Made by a program: the position numbers and the translations under genes
The notes under the pieces: model-generated
Told to the model about the DNA's origin: nothing
Databases searched by the model: none
Seen by the model: the letters and a program-made list of their open reading frames with translations, nothing else
In this document: positions 7,862 through 15,485 of the stretch, piece by piece
Position numbering within the stretch: position 1 is the stretch's first letter
Layout of the letters: every line of letters starts with the position of its first letter
Source of the DNA: Oscillospiraceae bacterium
Lineage (GTDB): Bacteria; Bacillota; Clostridia; Oscillospirales; Oscillospiraceae
Assembly: GCA_902784305.1 (NCBI GenBank)
Contig: CACZUK010000028.1
Location: 1-39,015, forward strand
Direction: 5' to 3'
Length of the DNA stretch: 39,015 bases

Positions 7862-8644
7862 TCAGACGGACTTGACGTAGCGGCGCTCGTACTTATAGAT
7901 GAGGTGGACGCCGATGGCGGAGAGCACCAGACCGATGATGCCCCAGAGGACGAACCAGGAGAGCACCGGAGCGCGGTTGTAGAGCATGGCGTTGCGCAGG
8001 CTGGTGACGATGTAGCAGGTGGGATTGAGCCGAATCATCAGGTATTGCACCAGACCCTTGAGCTGCTTCTCCGGGTTGAAGAACACGCCCGTGAGGTAGA
8101 ACAGCAGCCGCAGCAGCACGTTGACGATGTTGGACAGGTCGTCGATGTACACGCCGCAGTGGAGCAGGATGCAGCTCAGGCCGAAGGAGAGCAGGAAGAG
8201 GAGCATCAGATAGGGCACCATCCACAGCACCTTGAGCGAGAGCGGGACCCGGTAGAGGAACATGGCGATGAAGATGAGGCCGTAGCCGATGAGCATCTTG
8301 AAGCCGTTGACCAGCATATTCGACAGCAGCAGCACGAACTTGGGCAGATACACCTTGGAGAGCACGCTCTGGTAGCGCTTGATGGTGCGCACGCTGTTGA
8401 GGATGCTGCGGTTGAAGAAGGTCCAGGTGGTGTAGCCGATGAAGATGAAGGCGCACAGGTAGTCCTGAGAGCGGCCGAAGACGATGGTGAACACGAAGGT
8501 GTAGACCAGCATGAACAGCAGCGGGTCGAGAATCCACCACAGCCAGTTCAGGAAGGAGGTGGCCACCTCGTCCTTCAGGGCGGCCTTGGCGGAGTAGATG
8601 ATGTAGCGCCAGTACTTCTTTAAATCCTTCAGAAAATGTATCAT
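7862..8644 (-). CDS. ABC-2 type polysaccharide / teichoic acid export permease (TagG/Wzm-like)
   Basis: A 260-residue integral membrane protein with about six transmembrane segments. The N-terminal cytoplasmic helix ends in a charged stretch, followed by the ABC-2 exporter core (LNWLWWILDPLLFMLVYTFVF near 32-52, LLSFGLSCILLHCGVYIDDL near 150-170, and the FYLTGVFFNP motif near 187). Length and motifs match TagG/Wzm/RfbA permeases, which move lipid-linked wall glycopolymers outward. Its start is separated by a single base from the stop of the upstream glycerophosphotransferase, so the two are co-translated. The ATPase half (TagH/Wzt) that such permeases need is not in the window. Confidence 0.88.
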   Translation of the reverse strand: MIHFLKDLKKYWRYIIYSAKAALKDEVATSFLNWLWWILDPLLFMLVYTFVFTIVFGRSQDYLCAFIFIGYTTWTFFNRSILNSVRTIKRYQSVLSKVYLPKFVLLLSNMLVNGFKMLIGYGLIFIAMFLYRVPLSLKVLWMVPYLMLLFLLSFGLSCILLHCGVYIDDLSNIVNVLLRLLFYLTGVFFNPEKQLKGLVQYLMIRLNPTCYIVTSLRNAMLYNRAPVLSWFVLWGIIGLVLSAIGVHLIYKYERRYVKSV

Positions 8645-8645
8645 A

Positions 8646-9968
8646 TCACTGTCCCTCGATTCCCCTGGCCCGGCGCTGGGCGCTGGCCCGGATGTTGGGC
8701 TTTTCGCCCAGAATGATTTCCACCACCCGGCGGCTGGCCTCTCCGTCGTCGAAGGGGGCGAAGCGGCGCAGGAAGGCGTCGTAGCGCGCGTCCCAGGCGC
8801 GGGTGCTCAGCTGGGCGGGAATGGCCTTGATGAGCTCGTCCTCCGTCTCCACCACGGGGCCGGGCAGCTCGTCCAGGCTGATGTAGAAGCCCCGGATGTC
8901 GTCCCGGTAGGCGGCCAGGTCGTACATGTAGAAGAGCACCGGGTGGCGGAGGATGGCGTAGTCAAAGAACACGGAGGAGTAGTCCGTGATGAGCAGGTCC
9001 GCGGCCAGATAGAGGTCGTTGATGTCCGGGTAGGAGGACACGTCCCACACAAAGCCCTCATAGGCGGCGAAGTCGAACTGGCTGGCCACCAGATAGTGGG
9101 CCCGGAAGAGGATGATGTACTCCTCCCCCAGCGCCTGACGCAGCCGGTCGAAGTCCACGCCCAGGGTGTAGCTGTAGCCGGTGGCGCTGTCATGCTGGTT
9201 GTCCCGCCAGGTAGGGGCGTAGAGGATGACCTTTTTGCCGCCGATTTCCTCCGGGGTGATGTGCAGGGTCCGCTTCACCCGCTCAATGTCCGCCTCCGTG
9301 GCGTTGGTCAGGGCGTCGTTGCGGGGGTAGCCCTGCTCCAGGATGGCGCCGGCCTTGCCCTGAGCGGCCAGGTTCCAGGCGGAGGTGAACTTCTCCGTGC
9401 AGTAGGGCGAGGGCGAGAGCAGGTATTTGAACTTGGCGCTGTCCAGGTCATACTTCTGACGAATCTCCGCGATGGAGTTCATCACATTGCCTCCGGCGGT
9501 GAGGTCCCAGCCCAGCCGCTTCAGAGGCGTGCCGTGCCAGCACTCCACATAGACCTGGTCCTCCTTGGGCCAGATGTGGTCGCTGACCCGGTAGTTGAAG
9601 ATCCAGTAGCCCGCGCTGGCCATGGCCTTTTCATAGGGCACCGTGGCCCACTGCACCAGGGTGGTGCGGGGGTTCTCCTCCAGGAAGCGGAAACGCTCGG
9701 GCTTCTGGAAAATCCACACGAAGGAGTAGTCCTGATACTTCTCGCTGCGGAGCATGTACTCGTAGATGGCCCGGGGGCTGTCAGAGTAGCCCCGGCCGGA
9801 GAAGGTGCAGAAAATGACCTTTTTCTTGTCGGTCTGTATGCCCTTCGTGTTGGAATTGTAGTGATGGCGCCGGTAGGCGAACAGCCCGTTGCGGATGACC
9901 TGCCGCAGGGGCGGGCACTTCTTCGCCACCGTGTAGGCCGCGGCCACAGCCTTTGTCTTGATGCTCAT
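8646..9968 (-). CDS. CDP-glycerol glycerophosphotransferase family protein (TagB/TagF-like)
   Basis: A 440-aa peripheral enzyme of the family that transfers glycerol-phosphate (or ribitol-phosphate) units from CDP-activated donors onto wall polymers at the inner membrane face. Visible family motifs are CTFSGRGYSDSPRAIYEYM near 54-72, VYVECWHGTPLKRLGWD near 140-156, the PRNDAL segment, ILYAPTWRD near 245-253, FRAHY near 284, and LLITDYSSVFFDYAI near 323-337. WHGTP and TDYSS are the diagnostic donor-binding blocks. ATG 9968 has AAAGGAG four bases upstream. With the permease and the next family member it forms a three-gene wall-glycopolymer operon. The actual polyol cannot be deduced. Confidence 0.92.
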   Translation of the reverse strand: MSIKTKAVAAAYTVAKKCPPLRQVIRNGLFAYRRHHYNSNTKGIQTDKKKVIFCTFSGRGYSDSPRAIYEYMLRSEKYQDYSFVWIFQKPERFRFLEENPRTTLVQWATVPYEKAMASAGYWIFNYRVSDHIWPKEDQVYVECWHGTPLKRLGWDLTAGGNVMNSIAEIRQKYDLDSAKFKYLLSPSPYCTEKFTSAWNLAAQGKAGAILEQGYPRNDALTNATEADIERVKRTLHITPEEIGGKKVILYAPTWRDNQHDSATGYSYTLGVDFDRLRQALGEEYIILFRAHYLVASQFDFAAYEGFVWDVSSYPDINDLYLAADLLITDYSSVFFDYAILRHPVLFYMYDLAAYRDDIRGFYISLDELPGPVVETEDELIKAIPAQLSTRAWDARYDAFLRRFAPFDDGEASRRVVEIILGEKPNIRASAQRRARGIEGQ

Positions 9969-10051
9969 AATACTCCTTTGATCTCTGCCCTGCCCACGGC
10001 GGCGCGGCGTGCGCGCCCTCCCTCAGGCGGGATGCCTCCTCCGCGCGCTGC

Positions 10052-11203
10052 TCACCGGGACGCCCCGACGCCCTGTCTGGCCGGCGTGCGGCGCAGAGCG
10101 GCGGGGATGTGGTCGAGCAGGAAGCGGACGATGTTGGCGGTGTTGTTTTCGTCGGCGGTTTGGATGTACTTGTTGCGGAAGCGCTCCAGGGCCATGAGGT
10201 CGTAGCGCTGGGACTGAATCTTGTCCAGCAGGCTGGCCGCCTCCACGCTGACGGCGAAGGGCAGCTCCACGCTGGGGTCGATGTTCAGACCTTGGTTGTA
10301 CTTGTAGGCCTCGTAGTCGAAGAGGTAGAAGTACACCGGCTTGCGCAGCAGGCTGGCCTCCAGAGAGGAGGCGGAGTAGTCGGTGATGATGCCGTCGCAG
10401 ATCTTCATCAGGTCGTAGGTGGACCAGTGCTCCGCGGGCCGGTTGCCCCTGGGCACATGGAAGCTGGACAGGGGGTGGGGCTTGACCAGCAGGGCCAGCT
10501 CGTCCCGCCCGGCGGCGGCGTGGAGCAGGCGCTCGGTGCCCTCGTCCACGCCCTCCCGGAAGGTGGGCAGGTAGAGCAGCAGCTTTTTGCCCCGCAGGTC
10601 CGGCCGCTCCTTCAGGAAGCGCTTGCGCAGGCCCGGGGCCTGGCGCTGGATGTAGTCCACCCGGGGCATCCCCTTCACCAGAATCCTGTCTCTGGGGGTG
10701 TGGAAAGCCTCCACATAGATGGAGCGGGTGGCCTCGCTGGTGCAGAGGATGTAGTCGTAGTTCTTGTGCATGCACATCTGCTCGGCCAGGGCGGAGCTGT
10801 GGCCGTTGGGGGTGTCCAGGCATTGATAGCTGAACTTTTTGACCGCGCCCACGGCGTGCCAGATCTGCACCACCGTCAGCCCCTTCTTCCGGGGCAGCAC
10901 GCACAGCTGGATGGAGTAGGTGTCCGTCACCGCCACGCTGGCCGTGGCGATGTGGTACAGACTGCGCAGCACAAACCAGCAGTAGGAGAAGACGTTGATT
11001 GTTTTGGTCATTTTCCGGCAGAAAAAGACGATTTCCGTGTCCGGTGAGCGGCGGCGCAGCTCCTTCTCCAGCAGGCGGAAGTCCAGGGGCACGCTGTCCG
11101 ACTCCCGGGAGAGCATGACCACCTTGTTGCGGGCCTTCAGGGGCCAGAAGAGCAGGTAGAGAAACCGCAGGCCGCATTTTGCAATCCATAGCAGCAATCC
11201 CAT
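10052..11203 (-). CDS. CDP-glycerol:polyglycerophosphate transferase family protein, second copy
   Basis: A 383-aa member of the same family as the next gene, but divergent. It carries VQIWHAVGAVKKFSYQCLDT (WHAxGxxKKF block, about 116-135), a KGMPRVDYI segment near 178, LLYLPTFRE near 208-216, LLVKPHP near 236-242, and a TDYSASSLEASLL block near 275-287. A hydrophobic N-terminus (about 1-22) could hold it at the membrane. The WHA(V/A)GA form is typical of TagB-like primases and ribitol-type enzymes, so it may prime or extend a chain that the neighbour continues. ATG 11203 has GGAGG six bases upstream. It is the first gene after the minus-strand promoter at 11313-11341. Confidence 0.88.
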   Translation of the reverse strand: MGLLLWIAKCGLRFLYLLFWPLKARNKVVMLSRESDSVPLDFRLLEKELRRRSPDTEIVFFCRKMTKTINVFSYCWFVLRSLYHIATASVAVTDTYSIQLCVLPRKKGLTVVQIWHAVGAVKKFSYQCLDTPNGHSSALAEQMCMHKNYDYILCTSEATRSIYVEAFHTPRDRILVKGMPRVDYIQRQAPGLRKRFLKERPDLRGKKLLLYLPTFREGVDEGTERLLHAAAGRDELALLVKPHPLSSFHVPRGNRPAEHWSTYDLMKICDGIITDYSASSLEASLLRKPVYFYLFDYEAYKYNQGLNIDPSVELPFAVSVEAASLLDKIQSQRYDLMALERFRNKYIQTADENNTANIVRFLLDHIPAALRRTPARQGVGASR

Positions 11204-11312
11204 AGCAATCCTCCCAATGCAATCGCACCGCTCCGGTCAGGGGTGGGCCGGAGCGCGCTCCGAGGCGCTGAACAGCCCCCCTCCCCGGAGATGGTCTGCT
11301 CAGACCACGTCC

Positions 11313-11341
11313 ATCCTACCATACAGGGCGGAATTTTTCAA
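11313..11341 (-). promoter_or_regulatory. Promoter of the wall-glycopolymer operon
   Basis: On the minus strand TTGAAA (11341-11336), a 17-nt spacer and TAGGAT (11318-11313). It lies about 110 nt upstream of the first glycerophosphotransferase start. This is a vegetative sigma-A type match. Confidence 0.7.
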
Positions 11342-11452
11342 CCAAAAATCTGTGGCAGGTCAGGGAATGTTTCCAACGGAAGCGGATTTGCCAAATTTTA
11401 CAGGGACGGGCCGAAAATTTTCCCCAATTTTGTGCCGCCTGCGGGTGGCGGC

Positions 11453-11481
11453 TTGACGAAACGGCCGTTATAATGTAAACT
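11453..11481 (+). promoter_or_regulatory. Promoter of the GH13 gene
   Basis: TTGACG (11453-11458), 17-nt spacer, TAAACT (11476-11481). A TATAAT at 11469-11474 is closer to consensus but has no -35 at a usable distance. The start codon GTG 11553 lies about 65 nt downstream of the expected transcription start. Confidence 0.6.
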
Positions 11482-11552
11482 AGAATAATAGAAGTGCTGT
11501 GCCCGCCTTTGCTGCTTGATTCGGCACGAAATTTTCGCAAAGGGACGATTTT

Positions 11553-13439
11553 GTGAACGATGCGCATGCCGTGTTTGATTCACGGGATTTACGATACAAG
11601 GACCCATACGGTGCCGTGTCCTCCGGGACGCAGGTGCGATTCACCCTCCGCCCGGACCGGGCAGAGGGCTTTTCCCGTGGCTTTTTGACGGCGGTGTACG
11701 AGTTTGACGGCAACCGGACCGTCCGGGTGCCCATGCCCTGGGTGAACACGGACAAGGGCGTGGACGAGTTCAGCTGCACCCTGGACACCACGGGCTATGT
11801 GGGCCTGATCTGGTACAGCTTCCAGCTGGAGCGGCTGGACGGGCGCAATCAGGAGCTGGGCACCTACCAGATGACCGTCTACGACGGCACCGACGAGGTG
11901 CCCGACTGGTTCGGCAAGGGCATGTGCTACCAGATTTTCCCCGACCGCTTCTGCCGTACCCAGGTGCCCGACCCCGCGGGCATGGTGGGCGGCCGCTCGG
12001 TGCACCAGCGCTGGGAGGAGCACCCCGCCTTCCGGCCCGCCGGACGCACCCCGGACGGCCACGACATCATGAACCGGGACTTTTTCGGCGGCAATCTCAA
12101 GGGCGTGGAGTCCCGGCTGGACTATCTGGCCTCTTTGGGCGTGGAGACGATTTACTTCTGCCCCATCTTCGAGGCCGCGGAGAACCACCGCTACGGCACC
12201 GCCGACTACAGCATCGTGGACCCCATGCTGGGCACCAACGAGGACTTCGTCCACCTGTGTGAGGAGGCCCACAAGCGGGACATCCGCATCATTCTGGACG
12301 GCGTGTTCAACCACACCGGCTACGTCTCCCGCTACTTCAACGGGGACGGCTTCTACGAGACGCCGGGCGCCCTCCAGTCCAAGGACTCCCCCTACTACGG
12401 CTGGTTCGACTGGAAGCACTGGCCGGACAGCTACGAGAGCTGGTGGGGCATCTACTCCCTGCCCGCCGTGAAGGAGGACAGCCAGGAGTACCGCAACTTC
12501 ATCTTCGGCGGCAAGCAGGCGGTGGTCCGCCGCTGGCTGAAGGCCGGTGCCGACGGCTGGCGGCTGGACGTGGCCGACGAGCTGCCCGACGACTTCATCC
12601 ACGGCCTGCACCAGGCGGTGCGGGAGACGGACCCCAACGCCATCGTCATCGGCGAGGTCTGGGAGGACGGCTCCACGAAAATCGCCTACGGCAAGCGCCG
12701 CAAGCACCTGCTGGGCGGCCACCTGGACGGGCTGATGAACTACCCCTTCCGCACGGCCCTCATCGACTTCCTGCTCCAGGGCAACGGCGCGGGCTTCCGG
12801 GAGAGCATGGAGACGCTGCGGGAGAACTATCCCCGCTCCGCCTTCTACTCGGCCATGAACTCCCTGGGCACCCACGACACCCTGCGCATCCTCACCTATC
12901 TGGGCACCGGCTCCGAGCGCTGGGAGCGCAGCAAGGAGTGGCGCTCCCGCTATCAGATGGAGCCCTTTGAGCTGGAGCGGGGCCGCAGACTGCTGCGCCT
13001 GGGCTTTCTGGTGCTCTTCTCCTTCCCTGGCGCGCCCACGGTGTACTACGGGGACGAGGCGGGCATGACCGGCTACGAGGACCCCTTCAACCGCTGCACC
13101 TTCCCCTGGGGGAAGGAGGACCGGGAGATGATCAAATTCTGCGCCACCCTGGGCAACTACCGCAAGAAGAGCCTGGCGCTGCGGCAGGGCTGCCTTCAGT
13201 GGGGCAGCTGCCGGGAGGGCGTGCTGAGCTACACCCGCAGCTGGGAGGCGGTCAGCGTGGCCGCGGCGGTGAACAGCAGCCTGAATCCCCAGGAGGTGCG
13301 CCTGCCCTGGGAGGGCGGCGAGGCGGTGGATGTGTTCACCCGCCGCCGCTACCGGCCGGAAAAGGGCACGCTGCGCTTCTATCTGGCGCCCCAGAGCGGG
13401 GTGCTGCTGGAGATGGCGGCCACCGAGCTCAAGAACTGA
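11553..13439 (+). CDS. GH13 alpha-amylase family protein (neopullulanase / cyclomaltodextrinase-like)
   Basis: A 628-aa retaining glycoside hydrolase acting on alpha-1,4/1,6 glucans or maltodextrins. There is no signal peptide, so it works in the cytoplasm. An N-terminal beta-sandwich (about 1-120) precedes the TIM barrel, which opens at WFGKGMCYQIFPDRF. The four GH13 regions are present: DGVFNHTG; GWRLDVADE with nucleophile Asp339; IGEVWED with acid/base Glu368; and LGTHDT with transition-state Asp442. The N-terminal domain and the YQIFPDRF text point to the neopullulanase/cyclomaltodextrinase group rather than secreted amylases. The start is GTG 11553; no in-frame ATG is nearby, and AAAGGG precedes it by about 9 nt. 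It is monocistronic, between its own promoter and terminator. Confidence 0.92.
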   Translation: MNDAHAVFDSRDLRYKDPYGAVSSGTQVRFTLRPDRAEGFSRGFLTAVYEFDGNRTVRVPMPWVNTDKGVDEFSCTLDTTGYVGLIWYSFQLERLDGRNQELGTYQMTVYDGTDEVPDWFGKGMCYQIFPDRFCRTQVPDPAGMVGGRSVHQRWEEHPAFRPAGRTPDGHDIMNRDFFGGNLKGVESRLDYLASLGVETIYFCPIFEAAENHRYGTADYSIVDPMLGTNEDFVHLCEEAHKRDIRIILDGVFNHTGYVSRYFNGDGFYETPGALQSKDSPYYGWFDWKHWPDSYESWWGIYSLPAVKEDSQEYRNFIFGGKQAVVRRWLKAGADGWRLDVADELPDDFIHGLHQAVRETDPNAIVIGEVWEDGSTKIAYGKRRKHLLGGHLDGLMNYPFRTALIDFLLQGNGAGFRESMETLRENYPRSAFYSAMNSLGTHDTLRILTYLGTGSERWERSKEWRSRYQMEPFELERGRRLLRLGFLVLFSFPGAPTVYYGDEAGMTGYEDPFNRCTFPWGKEDREMIKFCATLGNYRKKSLALRQGCLQWGSCREGVLSYTRSWEAVSVAAAVNSSLNPQEVRLPWEGGEAVDVFTRRRYRPEKGTLRFYLAPQSGVLLEMAATELKN

Positions 13440-13450
13440 ACAGCGATAAA

Positions 13451-13484
13451 AACAGCCCTGCCTGCCGCGGCGGGGCTGTTTTTT
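13451..13484 (+). terminator. Intrinsic terminator after the GH13 gene
   Basis: An imperfect stem pairs ACAGCCC (13452-13458) with GGGCTGT (13473-13479) and runs into TTTTTT. An A-run in front means it can also stop the convergent beta-helix gene on the minus strand. Confidence 0.85.
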
Positions 13485-13508
13485 GCTGCTTTTTGGGGAG
13501 GTTCCGGC

Positions 13509-14735
13509 TCACAGCCGCTTATTTCCGGTCAGACGCTGGACGGTGGCGCTGCCCTCCACGGACAGCGTCTCCTGTCCCGGCACGTGGAGGCTGTTGCCGC
13601 TGACGCTGGAGAGCTTGCTGCTGTGGGCGATGTAGATGCTCGAATGCTTGTAGCTGGAGTAGATGGTGTTGTTGTCCACGAGGCCGCCGGTGACGTTCTC
13701 CGCGCTGCGGGAGCTGCTGCCCCGGCGGTTGCTGTGGGCCCGGAGCACGTAGATGGCCCGGTAGCTCACCCGCTTGGATTTGGAGCCGATGGTGTTGTTC
13801 TGCACCTGCACGCTGCCGCCGCTGACGCGGATGCCGTACTGATACTTGCCGGTGATGACGTTGCCGGAGACCTCGCTCTTGTCAAAGGCGTAGCACCAGA
13901 TGGCGGGGGCCTTGCCGGAGCCGGAGTTGACGAAGCGGTTGTTCACAATGCGGATGCCGGAGTTGTGGTGGCCCTTGACGGTGTGGTGGTTGCCCACGCC
14001 GGAGGGGTAGCGCTCAAAGGTGCAGTCAGAGACGGTGATGTTTTTGCAGGGGGTGCAGTCGCCGCCGTGGCCCTTGGCATAGACCCCGTTCCAGCCGCAC
14101 TTTCCGTTGGAGAGGTCCAGCTGCACCGCCTCGTGTTTGCCGCGGCCCTTGTAGCCGGAGAAGGTGCAGCCTTCAATCACGCAGTCCTTGCAGCCGTTGA
14201 GCTCCAGCAGGTGGCTGCGGCAGTTGCGAAAGTTCAGGTTCAGGAAGCGCAGTCCGGAGGCGTGGCCCATGTTCACCAGATTGACCTCCCGCTTCACGCC
14301 GCCGGAGCCGTTGAGGGTGCCGTTCATCACGGTGATGTCGCTGGACACGCCGTAGCCGCGGCCGCAGCGCTTGCCGCCGGCGGTGCAGTTTTGGAGCAGA
14401 TTGGTCATGCGGCCGGAGCGGATGAGCTCGGAGCCGTTGAGGTCCAGGGTGGTGTGGGAGCGCAGCATGATGGCGCCGCCGCCGCCGGAGTGGACGTGAT
14501 AGGAGCCGGGCTTTTTGATGCGAACCGTGATGCTTTTTTTGCCCTTCCCCTGTTTCAGGGCCTTTTCCAGCTTCTTAAAGTTGGATTTCGCCTTGGAGGA
14601 GCCGGTCTGGAGGCTCACCTCGATGACGCTGCCGGAGTCCGCCGGGGTCTCCTCCAGCTTCTCCGCCCGGGCGCTGCCCAGGCAGGAGACGCACAGCAGC
14701 AGCGAGAGCATCAGCGCCCAAATTCGTCGGTTCAT
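13509..14735 (-). CDS. Secreted right-handed beta-helix repeat protein
   Basis: A 408-aa exported protein. It has a signal peptide with a long hydrophobic core and an Ala-x-Ala cleavage site at SARA|EK (about residues 22-26). The mature part is a parallel beta-helix of the pectate-lyase-superfamily type: TTLDLNGSELIRSG, ITVMNGTLNG, LLELNGCKDCVIEGCTFSGY, and repeated short NxIxG turns. No catalytic residues can be assigned. It is clearly paralogous to the central part of the protein at 27133-29655, sharing TLDLNG, NLVN(M/L)GH, ELNGC, YPSGVGNHH and WCY. I chose ATG 14735 because AGGAGAGGGG lies 7 nt upstream and the signal peptide begins directly after it. The function is probably cell-surface or polysaccharide-related. 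Confidence 0.85.
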   Translation of the reverse strand: MNRRIWALMLSLLLCVSCLGSARAEKLEETPADSGSVIEVSLQTGSSKAKSNFKKLEKALKQGKGKKSITVRIKKPGSYHVHSGGGGAIMLRSHTTLDLNGSELIRSGRMTNLLQNCTAGGKRCGRGYGVSSDITVMNGTLNGSGGVKREVNLVNMGHASGLRFLNLNFRNCRSHLLELNGCKDCVIEGCTFSGYKGRGKHEAVQLDLSNGKCGWNGVYAKGHGGDCTPCKNITVSDCTFERYPSGVGNHHTVKGHHNSGIRIVNNRFVNSGSGKAPAIWCYAFDKSEVSGNVITGKYQYGIRVSGGSVQVQNNTIGSKSKRVSYRAIYVLRAHSNRRGSSSRSAENVTGGLVDNNTIYSSYKHSSIYIAHSSKLSSVSGNSLHVPGQETLSVEGSATVQRLTGNKRL

Positions 14736-14773
14736 GGTCAATCCCCTCTCCTGTGATTTCGCCAATGAAACCG

Positions 14774-14802
14774 ATTATACAGGAGAAAGGGAGAAAAAGC
14801 AA
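14774..14802 (-). promoter_or_regulatory. Promoter of the beta-helix gene
   Basis: On the minus strand TTGCTT (14802-14797), 17-nt spacer, TATAAT (14779-14774), 38 nt before the start codon. The adjoining 14790-14845 stretch is strikingly A-rich on the plus strand. Confidence 0.75.
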
Positions 14803-14929
14803 CAAAAATGTCGAAGAAAATACAAAAAACAACAAAAACGTTTCAATCCCGGCGCAGCTGCTCCCGTCAAAGCAGCCGGTGAGAGCCAGCAGGCCCGTCA
14901 CCGGCTGTTCGGACGGCTTCGGCGCGCGC

Positions 14930-15187
14930 TCAGGGCCGTCTGGCCCCCGCGTACTTTCTCCGGGTGGCCAGGCCGCCCCGGATGTGCCGCTCGGCCTTGT
15001 TTTCCTCCAGAATCACCCGCACCTGGCGGTAGAGGGCCGGGTCGTACTCCGGCAGCCGCTCCCGCAGGTCCTTGTGCACCGTGGACTTGGAGACCCCGAA
15101 GCGTCGGGCGGCGGCGCGGACCGTGCCCCTGTGCTCGATGACGTACTCCGCCAGCCGCCTGGCCCGCTCTTCCATATTCGTCTGCAA
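14930..15187 (-). CDS. spoIIID: Stage III sporulation transcriptional regulator SpoIIID
   Basis: Small DNA-binding protein that in the mother cell switches on and off sigma-E dependent genes and helps activate sigK. The product (85 aa) matches the family throughout. It has MEERARRLAEYV at the start, the helix-turn-helix RRFGVSKSTVHKDLRERLP, and the C-terminal basic segment RHIRGGLATRRKY, which also contacts DNA. The likely start is TTG 15187, because GGAG sits exactly 8 nt upstream. ATG 15175 gives the conserved core but has no ribosome site, and a GTG at 15196 overlaps it. It shows the organism is, or recently was, a spore former. It is not linked here to its usual partner genes. Confidence 0.94.
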   Translation of the reverse strand: MQTNMEERARRLAEYVIEHRGTVRAAARRFGVSKSTVHKDLRERLPEYDPALYRQVRVILEENKAERHIRGGLATRRKYAGARRP

Positions 15188-15335
15188 AGGCAACACTCCA
15201 TCCGGCGGGGAGAGCGCTCCCCACTGGTGCAGTCTATGAACGCGCCCGGGCGCTTATGATGGGGCTGGGCTCCCCCTTCGGGCGGGAGGCAGAGAAAACT
15301 TTACAAATTTTTCGCAAACTCAGGCCAATTCCCCC

Positions 15336-15364
15336 TTGCTTTTTTCGCCGGGATGGAGTATGAT
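15336..15364 (+). promoter_or_regulatory. Sigma-A promoter of htpG
   Basis: TTGCTT (15336-15341), 17-nt spacer, TATGAT (15359-15364). The CIRCE operator starts 3 nt further on, so bound HrcA would cover the transcription start. Confidence 0.85.
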
Positions 15365-15367
15365 GTC

Positions 15368-15394
15368 TTAGCACTCAAAAGAACTGAGTGCTAA
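15368..15394 (+). promoter_or_regulatory. CIRCE operator (HrcA-binding inverted repeat)
   Basis: TTAGCACTC (15368-15376), 9-nt spacer, GAGTGCTAA (15386-15394), a perfect match to the CIRCE consensus. It lies just past the htpG -10 box and about 90 nt before its start codon. It implies that HrcA represses htpG, which differs from Bacillus subtilis, where htpG is not in the HrcA regulon. Confidence 0.97.
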
Positions 15395-15485
15395 GAATTT
15401 GCTTTCTGCTGGCCCGGACGCCCCCGGAGCGCGTCGGGGACCAGCGCTTCAAGATGAGATTTCATACGAAAGAGGTTTGACAGCT

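Larger units (their letters stand above)
11204..11552. other. Divergent intergenic region with promoters for both flanking genes
   Basis: This 349-bp gap between the glycopolymer operon (leftward) and the amylase-family gene (rightward) carries no gene that I can support. It holds one promoter for each direction (listed separately) and a perfect 16-bp palindrome TGGTCTGCTCAGACCA at 11293-11308, inside the leftward 5' leader just past its -10 box. The palindrome is a possible operator or RNA hairpin. Confidence 0.6.
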
